Shown in pieces: positions 8,147 to 15,570 of a DNA stretch of 64,000 nucleotides; the stretch's first letter is position 1, and each line of letters opens with the position of its first letter. The DNA lies in the NCBI RefSeq assembly GCF_044197065.1, contig NZ_JBIQOI010000001.1:868001-932000 (forward strand), given 5' to 3'. Position numbers and translations under genes: made by a program. Under the pieces are notes generated by a model, which saw nothing but the letters and a program-made list of their open reading frames with translations, was not told where the DNA came from and ran no database searches. Source of the stretch: Kluyvera ascorbata_C. GTDB lineage: Bacteria > Pseudomonadota > Gammaproteobacteria > Enterobacterales > Enterobacteriaceae.

Positions 8147-9607
8147 TTACAGCAACGGGCTAAAGAAGTAAAACAGACGTTCGGCAATGCGGTGCCAGAA
8201 AGGACGTTTTACCCATAACCGCGCGTCCAGTAGGCGGGAACGGGAAATATAGTCGTCCTGAACCGAGGCTAAATCGGCGCCGAATCCAGCATCATCAATC
8301 ACCAGCGTAATTTCGAAATTGAGCCACAGGCTGCGCATATCGAGGTTCACGGTACCGACCAGGCTTAGCTCACCGTCAACCAGTACGCTCTTGGTGTGCA
8401 GCAGACCGCCTTCGAATTGGTAAATCTTCACGCCTGCGGCCAGCAGTTCGGTAAAGAAGGCGCGGCTTGCCCAGCCGACCAGGACCGAATCGTTCTTACG
8501 CGGCAGGATGATGCTAACATCAACGCCGCGCTGGGCGGCGGTGCAGATGGCGTGCAGCAAATCTTCGCTCGGAACGAAATAAGGGGTAGTCATGATCAGA
8601 TACTCACGTGCGGAGTAGGCCGCCGTCAGTAACGCCTGGTGAATCAAGTCTTCCGGGAAACCCGGCCCCGAGGCAATGGTCTGAATGGTGTGCCCGCTGG
8701 CCTCTTCAAACGGCATAATGTTGAGGTCTGGAGCCGGCGGTAAAATGCGCTTGCCGGTTTCTATCTCCCAGTCGCAGGAGTAGACAATACCCATACCGGT
8801 GGCGATAGGCCCTTCCATACGCGCCATCAGATCAATCCATTGCCCAACGCCAGAATCCTGTTTAAAGAAGCGTGGGTCGACCATGTTCATACTGCCGGTG
8901 TAGGCAATATAGTTATCAATCATGATCATTTTGCGATGCTGACGTAAGTCCATGCGGCGGAGGAAAACACGCATCAGGTTTACTTTGAGGGCTTCCACCA
9001 CTTCGATGCCAGCATTGCGCATCATCGCTGCCCACGGGCTGCGGAAAAACGCCACGCTCCCGGCGGAGTCAAGCATCAGACGGCAGTGCACGCCGCGTCG
9101 CGCAGCGGCCATCAATGATTCGGCGACTTGATCGGCCATACCACCGGGCTGCCAGATATAGAAGACCATCTCGATATTATGCCGTGCGAGCTGAATATCG
9201 CGGATGATGGCCTGCATGACATCATCGGATTCCGTTAACAGCTGTAGCTGATTCCCCTTAAGGCCAGCAATGCCCTGGCGGCGTTCGCACAGTTTGAACA
9301 GCGAAGAGGCGACCTGGCTGTTGTCTTCAGCAAAAATATGCTTGCAGGCTTTGAGATCGTTAAGCCATTTTGCTGTTGATGGCCACATCGCACGGGCGCG
9401 TTCGGCGCGGCGTTTGCCGAGATGAAGCTCTCCTAAAGAGAGGTAGGCGATGATCCCAACCAGCGGCAGGATATAGATAACCAGCAGCCAGGCCATCGCG
9501 GAAGGCACGGCGCGGCGCTTCATTAAAATGCGCAGCGTTACCCCGGCTATCAACAACCAATACCCCAGAATCGCCATCCAACTCACTACGGTGTAGACGG
9601 TTGTCAT
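8147..9607 (-). CDS. clsA: ClsA, cardiolipin synthase
   Basis: Condenses two phosphatidylglycerol molecules into cardiolipin plus glycerol at the inner membrane. At 486 aa it has the K-12 length when started at MTTVYTVVSWMAILGYWLL. The frame extends 25 codons further upstream, but that part is not conserved. Two N-terminal membrane helices come first, then two phospholipase-D domains with intact HKD motifs: HRKMIMID (first) and HTKSVLVD (second). Basic GELHLGKRRAERARAMWPS follows the helices. It lies upstream of yciU on the same strand. Confidence 0.97.
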   Translation of the reverse strand: MTTVYTVVSWMAILGYWLLIAGVTLRILMKRRAVPSAMAWLLVIYILPLVGIIAYLSLGELHLGKRRAERARAMWPSTAKWLNDLKACKHIFAEDNSQVASSLFKLCERRQGIAGLKGNQLQLLTESDDVMQAIIRDIQLARHNIEMVFYIWQPGGMADQVAESLMAAARRGVHCRLMLDSAGSVAFFRSPWAAMMRNAGIEVVEALKVNLMRVFLRRMDLRQHRKMIMIDNYIAYTGSMNMVDPRFFKQDSGVGQWIDLMARMEGPIATGMGIVYSCDWEIETGKRILPPAPDLNIMPFEEASGHTIQTIASGPGFPEDLIHQALLTAAYSAREYLIMTTPYFVPSEDLLHAICTAAQRGVDVSIILPRKNDSVLVGWASRAFFTELLAAGVKIYQFEGGLLHTKSVLVDGELSLVGTVNLDMRSLWLNFEITLVIDDAGFGADLASVQDDYISRSRLLDARLWVKRPFWHRIAERLFYFFSPLL

Positions 9608-9750
9608 ATTTCGAAAATCCTTTTGAATGCCAGTTGTTAAGAGTTTACGCATCCGAAGGCATCTGGCAAATAAAAACACCATGAGAAAGCGCTAGTCAGC
9701 TTTTAGCAAGGGGCTATAATGGTCCGTCTTTTTTTGAAAGAGCGTTAGAA

Positions 9751-9924
9751 ATGAAGCGTAGTAGACCGGAAGTGGGGCGCTGGCGGATGCTGAGACAAGC
9801 TAGCCGTCGCAAGTCGCGTTGGCTGGAAGCTCAGTCTCGCCGCAACATGCGTATCCACTCCATCAGAAAGTGCCTGGTCGGTCGGCAGCGCAATTGCCTG
9901 CTGTTCGCCATCTACGATCTCTGA
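9751..9924 (+). CDS. yciY: YciY, small basic protein
   Basis: A 57-aa arginine-rich protein starting MKRSRPEVGRWRMLRQ and ending LLFAIYDL. It matches E. coli YciY along its whole length; only a few residues in the C-terminal third differ. It lies divergently from clsA and a terminator follows directly. Its function is unknown. It is short and highly basic, and conservation is the only argument that it is translated. Confidence 0.85.
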   Translation: MKRSRPEVGRWRMLRQASRRKSRWLEAQSRRNMRIHSIRKCLVGRQRNCLLFAIYDL

Positions 9925-9930
9925 TGATAT

Positions 9931-9965
9931 AAAAAAGGGCACCGTCAGGGTGCCCTCAGTTTTTT
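9931..9965. terminator. Bidirectional terminator between yciY and yciI
   Basis: AAAAAAGGGCACC / GGTGCCCT hairpin followed by CAGTTTTTT. It serves yciY on the plus strand and yciI on the minus strand. Confidence 0.85.
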
Positions 9966-9987
9966 AGCAAGCTCCAGCCCGCTTTTA

Positions 9988-10284
9988 TCAAAATACTTTC
10001 TTATAAGGCTTTACTGAAACCTGCTGGTAAACGCCTGCGGCAACGTAGGGGTCATCCTGCGCCCATGCTTGAGCGGCTTCCAGTGATTCGAATTCAGCAA
10101 TAACCGTTGAACCGCTAAAACCGGCAGCGCCTGGATCGTTGCTATCAACGGCTGGCATTGGGCCCGCGGTCAGCAGACGGCCTTCATCATGCAGAAGCTG
10201 CAGGCGGGCCAGATGAGCAGGGCGAACGGAAAGTCGTTTTTCAAGAGAGTCGGCGATATCCTGGGCGTAGATGACGTAAAGCAC
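9988..10284 (-). CDS. yciI: YciI, YCII-family protein
   Basis: A 98-aa cytoplasmic protein, the K-12 length, with the dimeric ferredoxin-like YCII fold. The conserved histidine/aspartate pair of the family can be placed at LARLQLLHDEGRLLTAGPMP and SLEAAQAWAQDDPYVAAGVY. The family is related to muconolactone isomerase-type enzymes, but the E. coli substrate is unknown. The gene is divergent from tonB; the space between them carries the tonB Fur box. Confidence 0.95.
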   Translation of the reverse strand: MLYVIYAQDIADSLEKRLSVRPAHLARLQLLHDEGRLLTAGPMPAVDSNDPGAAGFSGSTVIAEFESLEAAQAWAQDDPYVAAGVYQQVSVKPYKKVF

Positions 10285-10437
10285 GGGCGGAACTCCTGTT
10301 TAAATAATTTGCGGATTACGTTAAGGGAAAGCGCTAGCGACTGCAATGCAAAGTTTTGTCGGTGTGAAAAGTTGTGTTTGGGCGAGGATTTTTTGGGCAG
10401 GAAGGGCAAAAAGTTGATCGAAGATAAGATGCCTTAT

Positions 10438-10457
10438 TGAATATGATTGTCATTTGC
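10438..10457 (+). promoter_or_regulatory. Fur box upstream of tonB
   Basis: TGAATATGATTGTCATTTGC matches most of the 19-bp Fur consensus GATAATGATAATCATTATC and lies about 50 bases before the tonB start. This fits iron repression of tonB as known in E. coli. Confidence 0.7.
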
Positions 10458-10504
10458 ATTTAAAATCAGGGTCTCATTTTTCAACTGTAACGATTATGAC
10501 TGCA

Positions 10505-11218
10505 ATGACCCTTGATTTACCTCGCCGCTTTCCGTGGCCGACGTTACTCTCTGTTGGCATTCACGGTGCCGTCGTGGCCGGTCTGCTTTATACCTCGGTA
10601 CATCAGGTTATTGAACTGCCCGCACCCGCTCAGCCGATTACCATCACGATGGTGGCTCCCGCTGATTTAGAGCCCCCACAGGCAGTGGTTCAGCCGCAGC
10701 CTGTCGTTGAGCCTGAACCTGAGCCGGAACCGGAACCTATTCCTGAGGTGCCGCAGGCCCCGGTCGTTATTCATAAACCGAAACCTAAGCCAAAACCTAA
10801 ACCGAAGCCGGTGAAAAAAGTTGAGCAGCCAAAACCGGAAATCAAGCCGGTTGAACAGCGCCCGCTCTCCACGGTGAATAATGATGCGCCGCCAGCGCGT
10901 TCCGTGGCAAATAACCTGCCAGGCGCAAGTGCCCCGTCTGTCAATGCACCAACTGGCCCACGTGCGCTTAATCGCCCGCAGCCAGGTTACCCGACACGCG
11001 CACAGGCTTTGCGTATTGAAGGTAAAGTTCGGGTGAAATTTGACGTTACCGCTGACGGGCGCGTCGAAAATGTGGAAATTCTTTCCGCTCAGCCGTCAAA
11101 TATGTTTGAACGCGATGTAAAAACGGCCATGCGCAAATGGCGCTATGAAGCCGGTAAACCGGGCACTGGGCTCATTATGAATATTGAGTTCCGCCTGAAA
11201 GGCGTGCAGATGAACTAA
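10505..11218 (+). CDS. tonB: TonB, energy transducer for outer-membrane receptors
   Basis: TonB couples the proton gradient (via ExbBD) to siderophore and B12 receptors. The 237 aa are close to the E. coli length (239). The N-terminal signal anchor WPTLLSVGIHGAVVAGLLY keeps the SxxxH motif that is essential for ExbB contact. A periplasm-spanning Pro-rich region follows, with Glu-Pro repeats (about 70-80) and then Lys-Pro repeats (about 93-105). The C-terminal domain has the YP motif (PGYPTRAQALRIEGKVRV). A second in-frame ATG three codons upstream (10496) could also be used. An intrinsic terminator follows at once. Confidence 0.97.
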   Translation: MTLDLPRRFPWPTLLSVGIHGAVVAGLLYTSVHQVIELPAPAQPITITMVAPADLEPPQAVVQPQPVVEPEPEPEPEPIPEVPQAPVVIHKPKPKPKPKPKPVKKVEQPKPEIKPVEQRPLSTVNNDAPPARSVANNLPGASAPSVNAPTGPRALNRPQPGYPTRAQALRIEGKVRVKFDVTADGRVENVEILSAQPSNMFERDVKTAMRKWRYEAGKPGTGLIMNIEFRLKGVQMN

Positions 11219-11246
11219 AAAAAGCCCCGCAAGGGGCTTTTTTTTA
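11217..11246. terminator. Terminator between tonB and yniA
   Basis: AGCCCCGC / AAGGGGCTT hairpin flanked by seven As and eight Ts. It serves both convergent genes, and it touches the last codon of yniA. Confidence 0.9.
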
Positions 11247-12104
11247 TGCAGCGAGAACGTTGTCTAACGCTTTCTGCGCAGTGACAAAGTGCTGACCGCC
11301 GAAAAGAATGGCGCGGTTTATTAAGGTATAAAGCTGATAAACCGGTTGACGGTCAAGGAAGTCTGCCGGAAGTGGCGACACGGACTGATAGCCGTCGTAA
11401 ATTTGCGGCGGTTGATCCGGGTGCAGCGGTAACATGGCCAGGTCGCACTCCCGGTCGCCCCAGTAACAGGCTGGGTCAAAGATATAGGGGCCATTTGGTC
11501 CCAGCGCACAGTTGTTTGACCACAGATCGCCATGCAATAAAGAAGGCTGTGGCTGGTGGCTGCTCAGGCGCTGCTGGATGTGGTCAACAATGGCATCAAT
11601 ATCTCCGAACTCCATGCCTTTTTCTGCCGCAAGCTCAAGTTGCCAGCCAATACGCTGTTCGGCGAAAAAGTTGGACCAGCGCCGTTGCCAGGCATTGGGC
11701 TGTGGGGTGGTAGACAGATCGTTGTCGAAGTCGAGGCCAAACTGCGGCTGATCGCTCCATTCGTGCAAACGGGCAAGCTGCTGGCCCAGTAAGAATGCAT
11801 TATGCGCATCCAACGGACGAGGTGGCAGGTACTCCATCACCAGAAAGCTGTAATCGCGGTCTGAACCGACGACAAATACCTCAGGGACGGACACGGTTTT
11901 ACTGCGGGAGAGCAGTTCGAGTTGATCGGCTTCCGCGGTAAAGATGGGCAATAACTCTCGTTCATCGCATTTAACGAAAAAATCGCGACCCGCATAGCGC
12001 ATATGCCATGCGGCATGGATCTCACCGCCGGGCAGTTCAGTACGCTGATCGATTTCGCCACTTCCAAGTTGCTCGCCTAACAGACTACTGATCGCTTGCC
12101 ACAT
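11244..12104 (-). CDS. yniA: YniA, fructosamine kinase-family protein
   Basis: A 286-aa cytoplasmic kinase of the fructosamine/ketosamine-3-kinase family, which phosphorylates glycated amines so that the sugar can be released. The start chosen (MWQAISSLLGEQLG) gives the K-12 length. The ATP-site lysine lies in DFFVKCDE, the catalytic loop is SLLHGDLWSNN, and the metal-binding DFG-like aspartate is in YIFDPACYWGDRECDLA. In K-12 yniA sits near pfkB with ydiZ between them; here ydiZ is absent and tonB is the other neighbour. Confidence 0.93.
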   Translation of the reverse strand: MWQAISSLLGEQLGSGEIDQRTELPGGEIHAAWHMRYAGRDFFVKCDERELLPIFTAEADQLELLSRSKTVSVPEVFVVGSDRDYSFLVMEYLPPRPLDAHNAFLLGQQLARLHEWSDQPQFGLDFDNDLSTTPQPNAWQRRWSNFFAEQRIGWQLELAAEKGMEFGDIDAIVDHIQQRLSSHQPQPSLLHGDLWSNNCALGPNGPYIFDPACYWGDRECDLAMLPLHPDQPPQIYDGYQSVSPLPADFLDRQPVYQLYTLINRAILFGGQHFVTAQKALDNVLAA

Positions 12105-12378
12105 GATGTCTCTCCCCATGTTTTCTGCCATATCATAAGGTTAGCGCATAAATACCAGGTAAAAATACGAGCTATACCGCACAACGGGTAAAAAGCGTGT
12201 AGAAAGCAGGGACAAGGTCGTATGCCTTCTGCGACAGATGCATGGCGGCTCACCCGTGGCTGTCGTGCGTTAAACCCTCGCGATGCACACCATTGTTAAC
12301 AATGGAGTTTGGTTAGCATAGTTGATTACCGTGATTTCGCGACTCGTAGCGTGCGCTACGAGTCCGATTCTTGAGCAT
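12105..12378 (-). other. yniA-pfkB intergenic region, no ydiZ
   Basis: There is no gene here, although in K-12 the small gene ydiZ lies between pfkB and yniA. The stretch holds a perfect 16-base palindrome (12290-12305) and a hairpin GACTCGTAGC / GCTACGAGTC at 12340-12363, just past the pfkB stop, without a clear T-run. Confidence 0.5.
12290..12305. repeat. 16-bp perfect palindrome upstream of yniA
   Basis: CCATTGTT followed directly by AACAATGG. It lies about 185 bases upstream of the yniA start. Symmetry and position suggest a binding site for a dimeric regulator, but I recognise no consensus. Confidence 0.4.
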
Positions 12379-13311
12379 TTAGTGCTGTTGCAGGTAGGCG
12401 TAAATCTTATGCGTATTTTCTTGCGAACACAGGCGCGTGCCCTGGTTAATCGTCGCTGCACTGCCAGCAGCAACACCAAAGCGAACCATTTCTTCGAGGG
12501 ACGCGTTTTCAGCAAGCTTGAGGGTCATGGCGCCAACCATACTGTCGCCCGCACCAACGGTGCTCTGACTTTTGATGGGTGGCGGCACAACTTGAACGCA
12601 GCTTTGCTCGTCAATAGCCAGCGCCCCTTGCGCGCCTAGAGATACCACCACGCGCCGGGCCTTACCGCTGCGGACGATTTCCAGCGCGGCATTGCGCACA
12701 TCATCAGGTTGTACAAGTTCACGTTGGACCAACGCGCTGAGCTCTTTCTGATTCGGTTTAACCAGCTCAATCTGGCCTATCGCCAGTGCAGCGGTCAGGG
12801 CATCACCGGAGCTGTCGATAACACAACGTAGGCCATGATGTTGGGCGGCTTGAATGAGTGTAGTGAACTGTTCTAGGGAAACGCCTGGTGGCAGACTGCC
12901 GCTGATGACGAGTAGCGAGCCTGGCGCAATCTGCAGGACCTTTTCCTGTAATTTCATCAGTTCGTCACCGTTGAGCGTGGCTCCGGGCATCACAAAACGA
13001 TATTGCTCACCGTTAGCCGCAACGTGAACGTGGAGATTCTGGCGGGTCCACTCGTGTGCCTCGATGCTTTCAACCGGTACTTTTTCGGCCTGGAGTAGGG
13101 CGACAAGGTGTTCCCCTGTTGCGCCACCGGCGGGGAAAATAGCGGTCGCGCTGCCGCCCAGGAAGGTGATTGCGCGCGCAACGTTAATTCCACCGCCACC
13201 AGGCTCGAAAACAGGGGCACTACAACGGAGTTTCCCTTCCGGATAAATTTGTGGTGTTTGTGTGGCGCTGTCGAGTGAAGGGGCGAGCGTCAGCGTGTAG
13301 ATCTTGACCAT
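12379..13311 (-). CDS. pfkB: PfkB, 6-phosphofructokinase II
   Basis: Phosphorylates fructose 6-phosphate to fructose 1,6-bisphosphate; it is the minor glycolytic isozyme of the ribokinase family. It has 310 aa (K-12: 309) from MVKIYTLTLAPSLDSATQTP. The family N-terminal signature FEPGGGGINVARAITFLGG and the C-terminal catalytic signature STVGAGDSMVGAM (anion hole and base Asp) are intact. It is transcribed towards yniA and divergently from ydiY. Confidence 0.96.
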   Translation of the reverse strand: MVKIYTLTLAPSLDSATQTPQIYPEGKLRCSAPVFEPGGGGINVARAITFLGGSATAIFPAGGATGEHLVALLQAEKVPVESIEAHEWTRQNLHVHVAANGEQYRFVMPGATLNGDELMKLQEKVLQIAPGSLLVISGSLPPGVSLEQFTTLIQAAQHHGLRCVIDSSGDALTAALAIGQIELVKPNQKELSALVQRELVQPDDVRNAALEIVRSGKARRVVVSLGAQGALAIDEQSCVQVVPPPIKSQSTVGAGDSMVGAMTLKLAENASLEEMVRFGVAAGSAATINQGTRLCSQENTHKIYAYLQQH

Positions 13312-13626
13312 AGCGATAACCTCCCTTTTTAAGCCAATAAATGGCTTAGAACACAATTGCGTTTAAGTCTGGCACCGTATAGAGAATAAAGAAAGAATCA
13401 ACGGACTGATTTTTATAGAAAAGTGTAAAGAAGCCGCGGCATTTTATTATAAATTAAAATGTGCTTTAAGAGGTCTCTTATTCAAAAAATGAAAGAAGAA
13501 TAGATTGCTATGTTATACGTGCCTTTTTATAATTTGTTGCCTTTCTATGGACCACCCCGTCGTTGATCCTCGCGAAAGTTCCCGGGACGGAATTGTCTCC
13601 TATTTTGTTGTACGGACCATTAATAA

Positions 13627-14385
13627 ATGAAGCTTTTGAAGACAGTACCGGCAGCGGTTGTGCTGCTGGGGGGCGTGTTTGCGTCTGCGTATGCAACCGC
13701 TAGTGATACCGTTTTTACTGTCATGGATGACCCGAGCACCGCCAAGAAACCTTTTGAAGGCAACGTCAATGCGGGCTATCTCTCGCAGGCTGGTAATACT
13801 AAAAGTACATCAGCGACCGCTGACTCCACGCTCACCTGGTATGGTGAATCGACGGCCTGGTCCCTCTGGGGTAACGCCAGCAACACGTCAGCAAACGATG
13901 AACGCTCTTCAGAGAAATACTCTGTAGGTGGTCGTAGTCGTTACAATATGACTCATGAAGATTACCTGTTTGGTCAAGCTAGCTGGCTGACCGACCGCTA
14001 TAATGGTTACCATGAGCGCGACGTGTTCACGGCGGGTTATGGTCGTCAGTTTCTGAATGGGCCTATCCACAGCTTCCGTTTTGAATTCGGTCCTGGCGTT
14101 CGTTATGACGAATATACGGATGGCAATTCAGAAACTCAGCCGCTGGGTTATGCTTCCGCAACCTACGCGTGGCAGATGACTCAAACCGCGAAATTCACTC
14201 AGGGCGTGTCCGTGCTCGGTGCGGATGATACGACCGTCAACTCAGAAACCGCGCTGAATGTCGCTATCAACGAACACTTTGGTTTGAAAGTGGCTTACAA
14301 CGTGAGCTGGAACTCTGAACCACCAGCAACGGCGCCGAATCATACCGATCGCCGTACGTCGCTGACGCTTGGTTATACGATGTAA
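13627..14385 (+). CDS. ydiY: YdiY, DUF481 outer-membrane protein
   Basis: A 252-aa exported protein with the same length and layout as E. coli YdiY, which is reported to be acid-inducible. The signal peptide ends near residue 25 (VFASAYATA). The mature chain alternates aromatic and polar residues, as in a beta-barrel (DUF481), and ends with a C-terminal hydrophobic strand (SLTLGYTM). Its biochemical role is unknown. It has its own terminator and is divergent from pfkB, with a 315-base AT-rich promoter region between them. Confidence 0.93.
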   Translation: MKLLKTVPAAVVLLGGVFASAYATASDTVFTVMDDPSTAKKPFEGNVNAGYLSQAGNTKSTSATADSTLTWYGESTAWSLWGNASNTSANDERSSEKYSVGGRSRYNMTHEDYLFGQASWLTDRYNGYHERDVFTAGYGRQFLNGPIHSFRFEFGPGVRYDEYTDGNSETQPLGYASATYAWQMTQTAKFTQGVSVLGADDTTVNSETALNVAINEHFGLKVAYNVSWNSEPPATAPNHTDRRTSLTLGYTM

Positions 14386-14391
14386 TAATTT

Positions 14392-14420
14392 ACAGGCTGG
14401 AGAATGTCCAGCCTGTATTT
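14392..14420 (+). terminator. ydiY terminator
   Basis: ACAGGCTGG / CCAGCCTGT hairpin with ATTTTC after it, eight bases past the ydiY stop. Confidence 0.75.
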
Positions 14421-14655
14421 TCAATTTATCGTTTTGTGTTATTATTTAAAGCAACCGCTGTTTTATTTTATTAAAAATACAAGTTCTTCATAATATCTCC
14501 ACAATCGACCTTTCTGACATATATATTCAATAAATTTGACACGAATAGCTAAATATTTTGACTAGGCAAAAGTGTGATCTGGATCTAGACTATGTTCAAG
14601 GGCGGAATGATGCCTTAGTGTTCTAAAGTCTTAATCAAGTCAGAGAATAAACATT

Positions 14656-14901
14656 ATGAAAAATATCAAAATCGCATCCGCAGCTATTCTGCTGTCAGCA
14701 CTCTCTTTCGGCGTATTTGCCGCCGAACCAGTAACTCAACCTGCCAGTTCTACGAACACCACTACTGCACAGCACATTGGTATCTCTAGCGCGCACGACG
14801 TTGAAGCGGGCTCTAACATGGCGCCAGGCTCTCAGTCTACCGGCCAGTCAATGGATGATGCGTTTAATGTACACACCCTGGTTGCTGGTGGTTGGTCCTA
14901 A
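14656..14901 (+). CDS. Small exported protein of unknown function
   Basis: An 81-aa protein that I do not recognise. A clear Sec signal peptide is present (MKNIKIASAAILLSALSFGVFAAE, cleavage near residue 22). The mature part is about 58 residues, rich in Thr, Ser, Gln and Ala, with no Cys and no lipobox. It is therefore probably a small periplasmic or secreted disordered peptide. The start follows AGAGAATAAAC. A 270-base upstream region separates it from the ydiY terminator, so it has its own promoter. A role in envelope stress is conceivable from its place beside ydiY, but nothing shows it. Confidence 0.7.
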   Translation: MKNIKIASAAILLSALSFGVFAAEPVTQPASSTNTTTAQHIGISSAHDVEAGSNMAPGSQSTGQSMDDAFNVHTLVAGGWS

Positions 14902-15170
14902 TATTTCTGTGCTGTAATAATCTGATTTTTGTTCAATTATTTATAACGGCAGAGAAAACCGGGTAGAGTGGTACCGGTTTTTCTTGCTGCGATTTATTTC
15001 TAATTAAAATTCAGTTTTTGTATTATGTATGTAAATCTGAATCGGATTTAGTCGCACATATTGTCAATAAATCTGTGTTAACAGCATTTTTTGTATATAT
15101 TCTAATGCGCTAGCCTGAATGTTAAAAATGGCTTGAAAGCTCCACGTAATTAGCTTTTACACTTCCCACA
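14902..15170. other. Gap between the small exported protein and yniD
   Basis: This is AT-rich DNA without an open reading frame of note. A hairpin GAAAACCGG / CCGGTTTTTCTTG near 14954-14990 probably terminates the upstream gene. In K-12 this interval holds the broken ankyrin-repeat gene arpB; I see no trace of it here. Confidence 0.4.
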
Positions 15171-15278
15171 TTATCCCCAAATCATCGCCGCCCATCTAAG
15201 CAGTAGCATTGCGCCACAGATAGCGATCAGTACCAACACCATTTTCCAATGTTTTTTTGCGAATCGATGAGTGGGCAT
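15171..15278 (-). CDS. yniD: YniD, 35-aa single-pass membrane protein
   Basis: Reads MPTHRFAKKHWKMVLVLIAI and then a hydrophobic stretch ending AAMIWG; 35 aa. It matches E. coli YniD at nearly every position and keeps the basic N-terminus followed by one membrane helix. It sits on the strand opposite thrS, as in K-12. Its function is unknown; the E. coli protein is known from small-protein surveys. Confidence 0.85.
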   Translation of the reverse strand: MPTHRFAKKHWKMVLVLIAICGAMLLLRWAAMIWG

Positions 15279-15479
15279 ATTCTGTCCTTTTTTCTTTAAG
15301 ATTTAACGTAGTGTATCAGAATTGTTGGTAAAGGTAGCAGTGTGTACCCCACAGGGTAATTGCGGCTTTTATCATGTCCTGATGATGTGTAAACTAACCC
15401 ACGGTGTTATCAGCAGGCGGATGTAGGCGGAGCAGGGTACACAATGTATATGCACTCCTCATTTTTTGCAGAGTGAAGC

Positions 15480-15570
15480 AGAAATCAATCCATAACCTGT
15501 TGATAAATTTAATCATATAGTTTTGTATGTGCTCTTTCGTGTGGGGCACCACTGCAAATAAGGACATTAA
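15480..15570 (+). promoter_or_regulatory. thrS translational operator
   Basis: The bases before the thrS start fold into a stem-loop (GTGCTC / GGGCAC at about 15529-15549) whose loop contains CGT, the anticodon-like element. This matches domain 2 of the E. coli thrS operator, which mimics the tRNA-Thr anticodon arm. Threonyl-tRNA synthetase binds it and blocks ribosome loading at the AAGGA next to the start. The exact 5' limit is estimated. Confidence 0.65.
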
